DNA of 64,000 nucleotides from Serpens sp035497915 (GTDB lineage: Bacteria; Pseudomonadota; Gammaproteobacteria; Pseudomonadales; Pseudomonadaceae), in NCBI RefSeq assembly GCF_035497915.1, contig NZ_DATJCS010000012.1, positions 62,001 to 126,000 on the forward strand, read 5' to 3'. This document shows, piece by piece, positions 16,825 through 27,006 of the stretch (positions within the stretch are counted from its first letter, which is position 1; each line of letters opens with the position of its first letter). Below the pieces are notes generated by a model, which did no database searches, was not told the origin of the DNA, and was given only the letters and a program-made list of their open reading frames with translations. The translations under genes and the position numbers were made by a program.

Positions 16825-17316
16825 ATGCGACTCACCACCAAAGGCCGTTACGCCGTGACCGCCATGCTCGATCTGGCCCTGCATGCGCAGCAGGGGCCGG
16901 TTTCCCTGGCTGATATTTCCGAGCGCCAGGGCATTTCCCTGTCCTACCTGGAACAGCTCTTCGCCAAGCTGCGGCGTAACGAGCTGGTCACCAGCGTGCG
17001 CGGTCCGGGGGGCGGCTACTACCTCTCCCGCGATTCCCGCGAAATCCAGGTCGCCGAAGTGATTGATGCGGTCAACGAATCGGTGGATGCCACGCGTTGC
17101 CAGGGCCTGGGTGACTGCCACTCGGGTGACACCTGTCTTACCCATCACCTGTGGTGCGATCTGAGTGAACGCATCCATGAATTCCTGAGCGGCATCAGCC
17201 TGGCCGACCTGGTCGGTCGCAGCGAGGTGCAGGAAGTCTCTCGGCGCCAGGACCAGCGCTGCGTTCCCGGCATGAAGCCGCAATTCGACAAGATTGAAGC
17301 GTCCGCCGTGGAATGA
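16825..17316 (+). CDS. iscR: Rrf2-family Fe-S regulator IscR
   Basis: IscR binds a [2Fe-2S] cluster and represses its own operon when clusters are plentiful. The 163-residue protein has the winged helix at the N-terminus (MRLTTKGRYAVTAMLDLALH) and the cluster ligands Cys92, Cys98, Cys104 and His107. The true start is the ATG at 16825; an upstream in-frame extension includes the promoter and is not coding. It is first in iscRSUA-hscBA-fdx-iscX. Confidence 0.97.
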   Translation: MRLTTKGRYAVTAMLDLALHAQQGPVSLADISERQGISLSYLEQLFAKLRRNELVTSVRGPGGGYYLSRDSREIQVAEVIDAVNESVDATRCQGLGDCHSGDTCLTHHLWCDLSERIHEFLSGISLADLVGRSEVQEVSRRQDQRCVPGMKPQFDKIEASAVE

Positions 17317-17345
17317 GTGGGCTGCCGCCTGTTAGGAGAGAATCA

Positions 17346-18560
17346 ATGAAGTTGCCGATTTACCTCGATTATTCCGCCACCACCCCGGTCGATCCCCGCG
17401 TGGCGAAGCTGATGTGCGATTGCCTGACCCTGGAGGGCAACTTCGGCAACCCGGCGTCGCGTTCCCACGTGTTCGGCTGGAAGGCCGAAGAGGCGGTGGA
17501 AAATGCCCGTCGCCAGGTGGCCGATCTGGTCAACGCCGACCCGCGCGAGATCGTCTGGACCTCCGGCGCCACCGAGTCCGACAACCTGGCCATCAAGGGT
17601 GTCGCGCACTTCTACGCCAGCAAGGGCAAGCACATCATCACCTCGAAGATCGAGCACAAGGCGGTGCTGGACACCACCCGCCAGCTGGAGCGCGAAGGCT
17701 TCGAAGTCACCTACCTGGAACCGGGCGAGGACGGCATCATCACTCCGTCCATGGTCGAGGCGGCGCTGCGCGACGACACCATCCTGGTGTCGATCATGCA
17801 TGTGAACAACGAGATCGGCACCATCAACGACATCGCCGCCATCGGCGAGCTGACCCGCTCGCGCGGCATCCTGTTCCATGTCGATGCGGCCCAGTCCACC
17901 GGCAAGGTGGCCATCGACCTGGAGAACATGAAGGTCGACCTGATGAGCTTCTCCGCCCACAAGACCTACGGTCCCAAGGGCATCGGCGCGCTGTACGTGC
18001 GCCGCAAGCCGCGCGTGCGCCTGGAAGCCCAGATGCACGGTGGCGGCCACGAGCGCGGCATGCGCTCCGGTACCCTGGCGACCCACCAGATCGTCGGCAT
18101 GGGCGAAGCGTTCCGCATCGCCAAGGAAGACCTGGCTAAGGACACCGCTCACGTGCTGGCCCTGCGCGATCGCTTCCTCCAGCAGGTCGAGGGCATGGAA
18201 GAGTTGTACGTCAACGGCAGCCTGACCCAGCGCGTGCCGCACAACCTGAACCTCAGTTTCAACTATGTGGAAGGCGAGTCGCTGATCATGGCGCTCAAGG
18301 ACCTGGCGGTTTCCTCCGGTTCCGCCTGTACCTCCGCCTCCCTGGAACCGTCCTACGTGCTGCGTGCCCTGGGACGCAACGACGAGCTGGCCCACAGTTC
18401 CATCCGCTTCACCTTCGGCCGCTTCACGACCGAGGAAGAGGTGGACTACGCCGCGCAGAAAGTGCGCCAGGCCGTGGACAAGCTGCGTGAGCTGTCCCCG
18501 CTGTGGGATATGTACAAAGAGGGCGTCGACCTGACCCAGGTCGAATGGCAGGCGCACTAA
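17346..18560 (+). CDS. iscS: Cysteine desulfurase IscS
   Basis: IscS takes sulfur from cysteine and passes it as persulfide to IscU and to tRNA thiolation enzymes. The 404-residue PLP enzyme has the cofactor lysine in SFSAHKTYGPKGIGALY and the mobile-loop catalytic Cys in SSGSACTSASLEPS. AGGAGAG precedes the ATG at 17346. It follows iscR by 29 bases. Confidence 0.98.
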   Translation: MKLPIYLDYSATTPVDPRVAKLMCDCLTLEGNFGNPASRSHVFGWKAEEAVENARRQVADLVNADPREIVWTSGATESDNLAIKGVAHFYASKGKHIITSKIEHKAVLDTTRQLEREGFEVTYLEPGEDGIITPSMVEAALRDDTILVSIMHVNNEIGTINDIAAIGELTRSRGILFHVDAAQSTGKVAIDLENMKVDLMSFSAHKTYGPKGIGALYVRRKPRVRLEAQMHGGGHERGMRSGTLATHQIVGMGEAFRIAKEDLAKDTAHVLALRDRFLQQVEGMEELYVNGSLTQRVPHNLNLSFNYVEGESLIMALKDLAVSSGSACTSASLEPSYVLRALGRNDELAHSSIRFTFGRFTTEEEVDYAAQKVRQAVDKLRELSPLWDMYKEGVDLTQVEWQAH

Positions 18561-18597
18561 GACGCCGCCCGCACCGTGATTCAAGAGGAGTTGCACC

Positions 18598-18984
18598 ATG
18601 GCTTACAGTGACAAGGTCATCGACCACTACGAAAACCCGCGCAACGTTGGCAAGTTCGACGCCGAGGACCCGGATGTCGGCACCGGCATGGTCGGCGCGC
18701 CGGCGTGTGGCGACGTGATGCGCCTGCAGATCAAGGTCAACGACGCGGGCGTCATCGAAGACGCCAAGTTCAAGACCTACGGCTGTGGCTCGGCCATCGC
18801 CTCCAGCTCCCTGGCTACCGAATGGATGAAGGGCAAGACCCTGGACGAGGCCGCGGCGCTGAAGAACACCATGATCGCCGAGGAGCTGGCGTTGCCGCCG
18901 GTGAAGATCCACTGCTCGGTACTCGCCGAGGACGCCATCAAGGCGGCCGTGCGCGACTACAAGCAAAAGAAGGGTCTGGTCTGA
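18598..18984 (+). CDS. iscU: Fe-S cluster scaffold IscU
   Basis: IscU is the scaffold on which [2Fe-2S] clusters are built from IscS sulfur before transfer by HscBA. The 128-residue protein has the three ligand cysteines Cys37 (GAPACGDV), the one in YGCGSAIASSS and the one in KIHCSVLAE, plus the HscA-recognition motif LPPVK directly before the last. Confidence 0.98.
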   Translation: MAYSDKVIDHYENPRNVGKFDAEDPDVGTGMVGAPACGDVMRLQIKVNDAGVIEDAKFKTYGCGSAIASSSLATEWMKGKTLDEAAALKNTMIAEELALPPVKIHCSVLAEDAIKAAVRDYKQKKGLV

Positions 18985-18993
18985 GGAGGCGTC

Positions 18994-19317
18994 ATGGCAA
19001 TCAGCATGACTGAAGCGGCAGCCCGCCACGTGCAGCGCTCCATCAACGGGCGCGGCAAGGGCGTCGGCATCCGCCTGGGTGTGCGCACCACCGGCTGTTC
19101 CGGCCTGGCCTATGTGCTGGAATTCGTCGACGAACTGAAGCCCGAGGACCAGGTGTTCGAGAGTCATGGTGTGAACGTCATCATCGACCCCAAGAGCCTG
19201 GTCTATCTGGACGGCACCGAGCTGGACTTCACCAAGGAAGGCCTCAACGAAGGCTTCAAGTTCAACAACCCCAACGTGCGTGGCGAATGCGGCTGCGGCG
19301 AAAGCTTCAGTGTCTGA
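18994..19317 (+). CDS. iscA: A-type Fe-S carrier IscA
   Basis: The 107-residue A-type carrier passes clusters or iron to target proteins. The three conserved cysteines are present in TTGCSGLAY and the C-terminal CGCGESF. It follows iscU by nine bases with an AGGAGG site and is followed seven bases later by hscB. Confidence 0.97.
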   Translation: MAISMTEAAARHVQRSINGRGKGVGIRLGVRTTGCSGLAYVLEFVDELKPEDQVFESHGVNVIIDPKSLVYLDGTELDFTKEGLNEGFKFNNPNVRGECGCGESFSV

Positions 19318-19324
19318 GGTGAGC

Positions 19325-19846
19325 ATGGGTACGCCCTGCCACTTCGCCCTGTTCGAGCTGCAGCCGGACTTTCGCATCGACCCGCAGGAGCTGTCCGCGC
19401 GCTACCGGGAGCTGGCCCGTGCGGTGCATCCCGACCGTTTCGCCGATGCCGGCGAGCGCGAGCAGCGCCAGGCGCTGGAGCGTTCCGCCGCGCTGAACGA
19501 GGCCTATCAGGTGCTGCGCAGTGCGCCGCGCCGGGCGCGTTACCTGCTGGCGCTGGACGGCCATGAGCTGCCCCTGGAAGCCACCGTGCAGGACCCTGAA
19601 TTCCTGCTGCAGCAGATGCACTGGCGCGAGGAACTGGAAGAACTGAGCGAAAGCCTGGACCTGGCGGGTGTCGCTACGTTCAAGCAGCGCCTGAAGCGCG
19701 CGCAGCAGCAACTGGAAGACCAGTTCGCCGCCTGCTGGAACGACAGCGCCCAGCGCGAGCAGGCCGAGCGCCTGGTGCGTCGCATGCAGTTCCTCGACAA
19801 GCTCTCCCATGAGGTGCGCGAGCTGGAAGAGCGCCTCGACGATTAA
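19325..19846 (+). CDS. hscB: J-domain co-chaperone HscB
   Basis: HscB recruits IscU to HscA and stimulates its ATPase. The 173-residue protein has an N-terminal J domain with the essential HPD in RAVHPDRFAD and a C-terminal three-helix IscU-binding domain. I chose the ATG at 19325 (MGTPCHFALFELQ), the family start; a GTG two codons earlier is possible. Confidence 0.96.
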   Translation: MGTPCHFALFELQPDFRIDPQELSARYRELARAVHPDRFADAGEREQRQALERSAALNEAYQVLRSAPRRARYLLALDGHELPLEATVQDPEFLLQQMHWREELEELSESLDLAGVATFKQRLKRAQQQLEDQFAACWNDSAQREQAERLVRRMQFLDKLSHEVRELEERLDD

Positions 19847-19888
19847 CCTCCGCCGCGCCCCCGCGCGGTCTCCGATACGCAGGCAAGC

Positions 19889-21751
<1,863 letters not shown>

Positions 21752-21757
21752 CCAGTC

Positions 21758-22096
21758 ATGCCGCAGATCATTTTCCTGCCCCACGCGGAACACTGCCCCG
21801 AGGGCGCCGTGATCGAGGCCAATCCGGGCGAAACCGTGCTGGACGCGGCGCTGCGCAACGGCATCGACATCGAACACGCCTGCGAGAAGTCCTGCGCCTG
21901 CACCACCTGCCATGTGGTGATTCGCGAGGGCTTCAACTCGCTGGAAGCTTCCGACGAACTGGAAGACGACATGCTCGACAAGGCCTGGGGTCTGGAGCCG
22001 ACCTCGCGCCTGTCCTGCCAGGCCGTGGTGGACAACCAGGACCTGGTGGTCGAGATTCCCAAGTACACCATCAACCAGGTTTCGGAAGGACACTGA
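21758..22096 (+). CDS. fdx: ISC-type [2Fe-2S] ferredoxin
   Basis: This 112-residue adrenodoxin-type ferredoxin supplies electrons for cluster assembly. The four ligands are in CEKSCACTTC and RLSCQAVV. It starts six bases after the hscA stop. Confidence 0.97.
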   Translation: MPQIIFLPHAEHCPEGAVIEANPGETVLDAALRNGIDIEHACEKSCACTTCHVVIREGFNSLEASDELEDDMLDKAWGLEPTSRLSCQAVVDNQDLVVEIPKYTINQVSEGH

Positions 22097-22099
22097 GCC

Positions 22100-22300
22100 A
22101 TGAGTCTGAAGTGGGTGGATGTGCTGGAAATCGCCATTCAGCTGGCCGAGGCCAAGCCGGACGTGGACCCGCACTACGTGAACTTCGTCGATCTGCACCG
22201 CTGGGTGACCGAGCTGCCGGAATTCGACGACGAGCCGGGACGTGCCGGCGAAAAGGTCCTGGAAGCCATCCAGGCTGCCTGGATCGAAGAGCGCGACTGA
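22100..22300 (+). CDS. iscX: IscX, small acidic ISC accessory protein
   Basis: The 66-residue acidic protein matches the IscX/YfhJ family (KWVDVLEIAIQLAEAKPDVD, HRWVTELPEFDDEP). IscX binds IscS and iron and tunes desulfurase activity. It is the last gene of the operon, three bases after fdx. Confidence 0.96.
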   Translation: MSLKWVDVLEIAIQLAEAKPDVDPHYVNFVDLHRWVTELPEFDDEPGRAGEKVLEAIQAAWIEERD

Positions 22301-22328
22301 GGGGGGCGGGCGGTCAGCGCTTTTCTGG

Positions 22329-22374
22329 CCGCCATTGCGGTGGTCCGCCATTGCGGTGGCCGCCATTGCGGTGG
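22329..22374. repeat. Three tandem copies of a 15-base unit
   Basis: CCGCCATTGCGGTGG occurs identically at 22329-22343, 22345-22359 and 22360-22374. Each unit contains the small palindrome CCGC-CATT-GCGG, so the array can form three short hairpins in a row. Confidence 0.9.
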
Positions 22375-22407
22375 ACAAGAACAACCACCCTGCGTTTCGT
22401 CAGCCCT

Positions 22408-22470
22408 TGTAGGAGCGGCTTCAGCCGCGATTGCTCGGCGGGCCCTGTCGCGGCTGAAGGCGCTCCTACG
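22408..22470. repeat. Inverted pair of REP sequences (REPIN-like)
   Basis: TGTAGGAGCGGCTTCAGCCG with CGA is followed after 17 bases by its near-perfect inverse ending GGCGCTCCTACG. The arrangement of two inverted REPs around a short spacer is that of a Pseudomonas REPIN. No associated RAYT transposase gene is in the window. Confidence 0.85.
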
Positions 22471-22604
22471 AAAGCAGCCGTTTCGCTCGCGCCGGTCGTG
22501 ACATTCGGGCTGGCTGTCGTGTATAGCCTGCGACTACCTTCATCCGTATAATCGTGCGCCTTCATTTTTCCGCTTCATCCAACCCCGCCTTCTGGAGTTA
22601 TCCC

Positions 22605-23036
22605 ATGGCCGTTCAACGTACCTTCTCCATCATCAAGCCGGATGCCGTCGCCAAGAACGTCATCGGTGAAATCACCAGCCGTTTCGAAAAGGCCGGCCTG
22701 CGCGTCGTCGCCTCCAAGATGGTGCAACTGTCCGAGCGCGAAGCCGCTGGCTTCTACGCCGAGCACAGCGCCCGTGGCTTCTTCAAGGATCTGGTCGCCT
22801 TCATGACCTCCGGTCCGGTCATCGTCCAGGTGCTGGAAGGTGAAAACGCCGTTCTGAAGAACCGCGAACTGATGGGCGCCACCAACCCGAAGGAAGCCGC
22901 TGCCGGCACCATCCGCGCCGACTTCGCCGTTTCCATCGACGAGAACGCCGTGCACGGTTCCGACTCCGAAGCCTCCGCTGCCCGCGAAATCGCCTACTTC
23001 TTCGCCGCCACCGAGCTGTGCGATCGCATTCGCTGA
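22605..23036 (+). CDS. ndk: Nucleoside diphosphate kinase
   Basis: Ndk balances nucleoside triphosphates by transferring the gamma phosphate through a His intermediate. The 143-residue protein has AVQRTFSIIKPDAVAKNVIG at the start and the catalytic His in NAVHGSDS. The ATG at 22605 sits behind TGGAG. It lies between iscX and rlmN as in P. aeruginosa. Confidence 0.98.
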   Translation: MAVQRTFSIIKPDAVAKNVIGEITSRFEKAGLRVVASKMVQLSEREAAGFYAEHSARGFFKDLVAFMTSGPVIVQVLEGENAVLKNRELMGATNPKEAAAGTIRADFAVSIDENAVHGSDSEASAAREIAYFFAATELCDRIR

Positions 23037-23060
23037 TAGCGATCGCGAGAGGGTGAATCC

Positions 23061-24170
23061 ATGACCGACCTCGTCAATCTGCTGGGCCTGACCCAGCCGC
23101 AACTGGAACAGTTCTTCGAGTCCATCGGCGAGAAGCGCTTCCGGGCCGGGCAGGTGATGAAATGGATTCACCACTTTGGCGTCGATGACTTCGACGCCAT
23201 GACCAATCTCGGCAAGGCCCTGCGCGAAAAGCTCAAGGCCTGCGCCGAGATTCGCGGTCCCGAGATCGTCAGCCAGGACATTTCCAGCGACGGCACCCGC
23301 AAGTGGGTGGTGCGCGTGGCGTCCGGCAGCTGCGTGGAGACCGTGTACATCCCGGCGAACGGGCGCGGCACCCTGTGCGTGTCCTCCCAGGCCGGCTGCG
23401 CGCTGGATTGCAGCTTCTGCTCCACCGGCAAGCAAGGATTCAACAGCGACCTGACCGCCGCCGAGATCATCGGCCAGGTGTGGATCGCCAACAAATCGTT
23501 CGGCACCGTGCCGGCCAAGATCGACCGTGCTATCACCAACGTGGTGATGATGGGCATGGGCGAGCCGCTGCTGAACTTCGACAATGTGGTCGCCGCCATG
23601 ACCATCATGATGGACGACCTCGGCTACGGCATTTCCAAGCGCAAGGTGACGCTGTCCACCTCCGGCGTGGCGCCGATGATCGACAAGCTCGGTGAAGTGA
23701 CCGACGTGGCCCTGGCCCTGTCGCTGCACGCGCCCAACGACGAGCTGCGCAACCAGCTGGTGCCGATCAACAAGAAGTACCCGCTGGATGTGGTGCTGGG
23801 CGCCTGCCGTCGCTACATCGACAAGCTGGGCGACAAGCGCTACCTGACCGTCGAGTACACCCTGCTGCAGGGCGTCAACGACCAGCCCGAGCATGCCGAG
23901 CAGATGATCGCGCTGCTCGCCGACATGCCCTGCAAGATCAACCTGATTCCCTTCAATCCCTTCCCGCATTCCGGTTATGAGCGGCCGAGCAACAACGCCA
24001 TCCGCCGTTTCCAGGATCTTCTCCAGCAGGCCGGCTACAACGTCACCGTGCGCACCACCCGGGGCGACGACATCGACGCTGCCTGCGGCCAGCTGGTCGG
24101 ACAGGTCCAGGACCGTACCCGGCGCAGCGAACGCTACATTGCCGTGCGCCAGCTGAATGCCGAAGGGTAA
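23061..24170 (+). CDS. rlmN: Dual-specificity rRNA/tRNA adenine-C2 methyltransferase RlmN
   Basis: RlmN is a radical-SAM enzyme that makes 2-methyladenosine at 23S rRNA A2503 and tRNA A37. The 369-residue protein has the [4Fe-4S] motif CALDCSFCSTG, and the C-terminal catalytic Cys lies in DIDAACGQL. It depends on a 4Fe-4S cluster, so its place just after the isc operon is functionally apt. It begins 24 bases after ndk. Confidence 0.97.
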   Translation: MTDLVNLLGLTQPQLEQFFESIGEKRFRAGQVMKWIHHFGVDDFDAMTNLGKALREKLKACAEIRGPEIVSQDISSDGTRKWVVRVASGSCVETVYIPANGRGTLCVSSQAGCALDCSFCSTGKQGFNSDLTAAEIIGQVWIANKSFGTVPAKIDRAITNVVMMGMGEPLLNFDNVVAAMTIMMDDLGYGISKRKVTLSTSGVAPMIDKLGEVTDVALALSLHAPNDELRNQLVPINKKYPLDVVLGACRRYIDKLGDKRYLTVEYTLLQGVNDQPEHAEQMIALLADMPCKINLIPFNPFPHSGYERPSNNAIRRFQDLLQQAGYNVTVRTTRGDDIDAACGQLVGQVQDRTRRSERYIAVRQLNAEG

Positions 24171-24212
24171 GGCGCCGGCAACCGACCGCCGTATCTGAAG
24201 GGAGTTGCCACC

Positions 24213-24977
24213 ATGAGTCTGCGTCTTGCGACCCTGATCTGCCTGACCGGCCTGTTGGCCGGTTGCATGTCCCACACCAGCGGCATGGACCCGCTGAGCA
24301 CCGCCCAGGGGCGTGAACAGGCCCGTGACGCCTATATCCAGCTGGGCATCGGCTACCTGCAGCAGGGCGCCAGCGAGCGCGCCAAGGGCCCGCTGGGCAA
24401 GGCGCTGGAGATCGATCCGGACAACCCCGCCGCGCATGCCGCCCTGGCACTGGTGTTCCAGACCCAGATGGAGCCAGCTTTGGCTGACCAGCATTACCGC
24501 AGGGCGCTGGCCGTCCGGCCGAAGGATGCGCGCATCCTCAACAATTACGGCACCTTCCTGTTCGAGCAGAAGCGCTACGAACAGGCTTACGAGCGCTACC
24601 GCCAGGCCAGCGAGGACACCCTGTACGGCGAACGCTCGCGGGTCTTCGAAAACCTCGGGCTGACCGCCCAGGCGCTCAAGCGCGAGGAGCAGGCCGCCGA
24701 ACACTTCCAGCGCGCGCTGCGCCTGAACGCCAACCGCCCGCAAGCCCTGCTGGCGATGGCCGAGCTGTCCTACAACCGCAAGGACTACGTGGCCGCACGT
24801 AACTATTACGAGCGTTTCACTGGCCTCGCGGAGCAGAATGCCCGTAGTCTTCTGCTCGGCATTCGCCTGGCCAGGGTGTTCGGCAATGCCGGCCAGGCTG
24901 CCAGTCACGGTCTGCAACTCAAACGCCTGTACCCCGCGTCGCGGGAATATCAGCTCTACCTGTCGGAGTACAAATGA
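24213..24977 (+). CDS. pilF: Type IV pilus pilotin lipoprotein PilF
   Basis: PilF is the outer-membrane lipoprotein that guides and multimerises the PilQ secretin for type IV pili. The 254-residue protein has a lipoprotein signal ending LLAGC with Cys18, then about six tetratricopeptide repeats (DAYIQLGIGYLQQGASERAK; ALEIDPDNPAAHAALALVF). The rlmN-pilF-rodZ-ispG order is typical of Pseudomonas. Its stop overlaps the next start by ATGA. Confidence 0.92.
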   Translation: MSLRLATLICLTGLLAGCMSHTSGMDPLSTAQGREQARDAYIQLGIGYLQQGASERAKGPLGKALEIDPDNPAAHAALALVFQTQMEPALADQHYRRALAVRPKDARILNNYGTFLFEQKRYEQAYERYRQASEDTLYGERSRVFENLGLTAQALKREEQAAEHFQRALRLNANRPQALLAMAELSYNRKDYVAARNYYERFTGLAEQNARSLLLGIRLARVFGNAGQAASHGLQLKRLYPASREYQLYLSEYK

Positions 24978-25870
24978 ACACGTCGAACAGCGAAGCCGCG
25001 ATGACGACTCCGGGCAACCCGGGTGAACGCCTGCGCCAGTCCCGGGAAGCCCGGCACTGGTCGAGGGCCGAAGTGGCCCTGCAGCTGCACCTTTCCGAGG
25101 ATGCCGTGCGTCACATCGAGGACGGCCTTTTCGACAAGCTGCCCGGCGCCACCTTTGCGCGTGGCTACATTCGCTCCTACGCCAAGCTGCTGGGTCTGGA
25201 CGCCACCGAACTGGCCCACGAGTTCGACCGCTACACCGGCACCCCGCCGACGGCGAGCACGCCGCAGGGGCTGGGCAAGGTTCAGGAGCCGGCCCGTCTG
25301 TCGCACAATGCCCTGCGCGGCGGCCTGTTCGTGCTGTCGCTGGTGGCGGTCGGTATCGGCGTGCTCTGGTGGCAGGAACGCTACGGCGAAGCCCCGGCGC
25401 GTACGACCGCACCGATCGAGCGTGTCGAAGTGGACACCGCCGACGGTTCCACCGAGGTGCTGACCCTGGACGAGCCCGAAGATCAGGCCGTGCAGGCCGC
25501 CCAGGTGCCGATCGATCTGCTGGATCCGGCACCGGCGCAGCCCGAGGGTGAGGCGACCGTTGCCACCGAGGCGCCTGTCGCCGAACCCGAGCCGACCGCT
25601 TCCGTCCCCGCCGCCCCCGAGCTGGCCGCTGGCGAAGGTCGTCTGCAGATCATGTTCGTCGAAGACTGCTGGGTGCAGGTCACCGATGCCACCGGCAAGG
25701 TACATGTCGCCCAGCTGAAGAAGAAGGGTGAAAGCCTGGACCTGAGCGCCCCGGCGCCCCTGCAGGTGCGCCTGGGCTTCGTGCAGGGCGCACAGATCAC
25801 CTACAACGGAGAACCCGTCGACCTCAGCGGTCGCCGTTCCCAGACCGCCAACCTGCGCCTGGGCGAATAG
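24974..25870 (+). CDS. rodZ: Cytoskeletal protein RodZ
   Basis: RodZ links the MreB filament to the cell-wall elongation machinery and keeps rod shape. The 298-residue protein has an N-terminal Xre-like helix-turn-helix domain (about 15-90, GERLRQSREARHWSRAEVAL), one membrane segment (GGLFVLSLVAVGIGVLWW, about 116-133), a Pro/Ala/Glu-rich linker and a C-terminal DUF4115 domain in the periplasm. It overlaps pilF by four bases and is followed 11 bases later by ispG. Confidence 0.9.
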   Translation: MNTSNSEAAMTTPGNPGERLRQSREARHWSRAEVALQLHLSEDAVRHIEDGLFDKLPGATFARGYIRSYAKLLGLDATELAHEFDRYTGTPPTASTPQGLGKVQEPARLSHNALRGGLFVLSLVAVGIGVLWWQERYGEAPARTTAPIERVEVDTADGSTEVLTLDEPEDQAVQAAQVPIDLLDPAPAQPEGEATVATEAPVAEPEPTASVPAAPELAAGEGRLQIMFVEDCWVQVTDATGKVHVAQLKKKGESLDLSAPAPLQVRLGFVQGAQITYNGEPVDLSGRRSQTANLRLGE

Positions 25871-25881
25871 AGCCGAGCATC

Positions 25882-26991
25882 ATGCATAGCGAATCCCCCA
25901 TCAAACGCCGGCTGTCCCGCAAGATCTGGGTCGGCTCGGTCCCGGTTGGCGGCGACGCACCCATCGCGGTGCAGAGCATGACCAACACCGACACCCACGA
26001 CGTGGCCGCCACCGTGGCGCAGATCCAGCGCCTGGAAGCTGCCGGCGCCGACATCGTGCGCGTCTCGGTGCCGGACATGGATGCCGCCGAAGCCTTTGGC
26101 AAGATCAAGCAACAGGTGAACGTGCCGCTGGTTGCCGATATCCACTTCGACTACCAGATCGCCCTGCGTGTGGCCGAACTGGGCGTCGACTGCCTGCGCA
26201 TCAACCCGGGCAACATCGGCCGTGAAGACCGCGTGCGTGCCGTGGTGGATGCCGCCCGCGACAAGGGCATCCCGATCCGCATCGGCGTCAACGCCGGCTC
26301 GCTGGAAAAGGACCTGCAGAAGAAGTACGGCGAGCCGACCCCGCAGGCGCTGCTGGAATCGGCGCTGCGCCATGTCGAGCACCTGGATCGCCTGGACTTC
26401 CAGGACTTCAAGGTCAGCGTGAAAGCCTCCGACGTGTTCATGGCCGTGGAAGCCTACCGCCTGCTCGCCAGGCAGATCACCCAGCCCCTGCACCTGGGCA
26501 TCACCGAGGCTGGTGGCCTGCGCTCCGGCACCGTGAAGTCCGCGGTGGGCCTGGGCATGCTGCTGGCCGAAGGCATCGGCGACACCATCCGCATCTCCCT
26601 GGCCGCCGATCCGGTGGAGGAGATCAAGGTCGGCTTCGACATCCTCAAGTCCCTGCGCCTGCGCTCGCGTGGCATCAACTTCATCGCCTGCCCGAGCTGC
26701 TCGCGACAGAACTTCGATGTGGTGAAGACCATGAACGAGCTGGAACAGCGCGTCGAGGACCTGCTGGTGCCGCTGGATGTGGCGGTGATCGGCTGCGTGG
26801 TGAATGGGCCGGGCGAAGCCAAGGAGGCGCATATCGGCCTCACCGGTGGCACGCCCAACCTGGTCTACATCGACGGCAAGCCGGCGCAGAAACTGACCAA
26901 TGACAACCTGGTGGATGAGCTGGAACAGCTCATCCGCCGCAAGGCCGCCGAAAAGCAGGCGGCCGATGCCGCCGTGATCGCGCGCAGCTGA
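25882..26991 (+). CDS. ispG: 4-hydroxy-3-methylbut-2-en-1-yl diphosphate synthase
   Basis: IspG (GcpE) reduces MEcPP to HMBPP in the non-mevalonate isoprenoid pathway using a [4Fe-4S] cluster. The 369-residue protein has the conserved VQSMTNTDTHDVAATV, and the cluster cysteines in CPSCSRQNFD and IGCVVNGPGEAKEAHIGLTG. It lies between rodZ and hisS. Confidence 0.97.
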   Translation: MHSESPIKRRLSRKIWVGSVPVGGDAPIAVQSMTNTDTHDVAATVAQIQRLEAAGADIVRVSVPDMDAAEAFGKIKQQVNVPLVADIHFDYQIALRVAELGVDCLRINPGNIGREDRVRAVVDAARDKGIPIRIGVNAGSLEKDLQKKYGEPTPQALLESALRHVEHLDRLDFQDFKVSVKASDVFMAVEAYRLLARQITQPLHLGITEAGGLRSGTVKSAVGLGMLLAEGIGDTIRISLAADPVEEIKVGFDILKSLRLRSRGINFIACPSCSRQNFDVVKTMNELEQRVEDLLVPLDVAVIGCVVNGPGEAKEAHIGLTGGTPNLVYIDGKPAQKLTNDNLVDELEQLIRRKAAEKQAADAAVIARS

Positions 26992-27006
26992 AGTTAAGGA
27001 ATTTTC

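Larger units (their letters stand above)
22301..22604. other. iscX-ndk intergenic region with repeats
   Basis: No gene is seen in these 304 bases. The region holds three direct copies of a 15-base unit, an inverted pair of REP sequences, and near its end a TATAAT (22547-22552) that may be the -10 box for ndk; no convincing -35 is placed 17 bases before it. Confidence 0.65.

Noticed and set aside
22329..22374. Possible mini-CRISPR
   Set aside because: Units of 15 bases with zero- or one-base spacing are tandem repeats; there are no spacers and no cas genes.
22575..25532. 985-codon minus-strand frame opposite ndk, rlmN, pilF and rodZ
   Set aside because: Antisense shadow spanning several conserved genes and their intergenic gaps.
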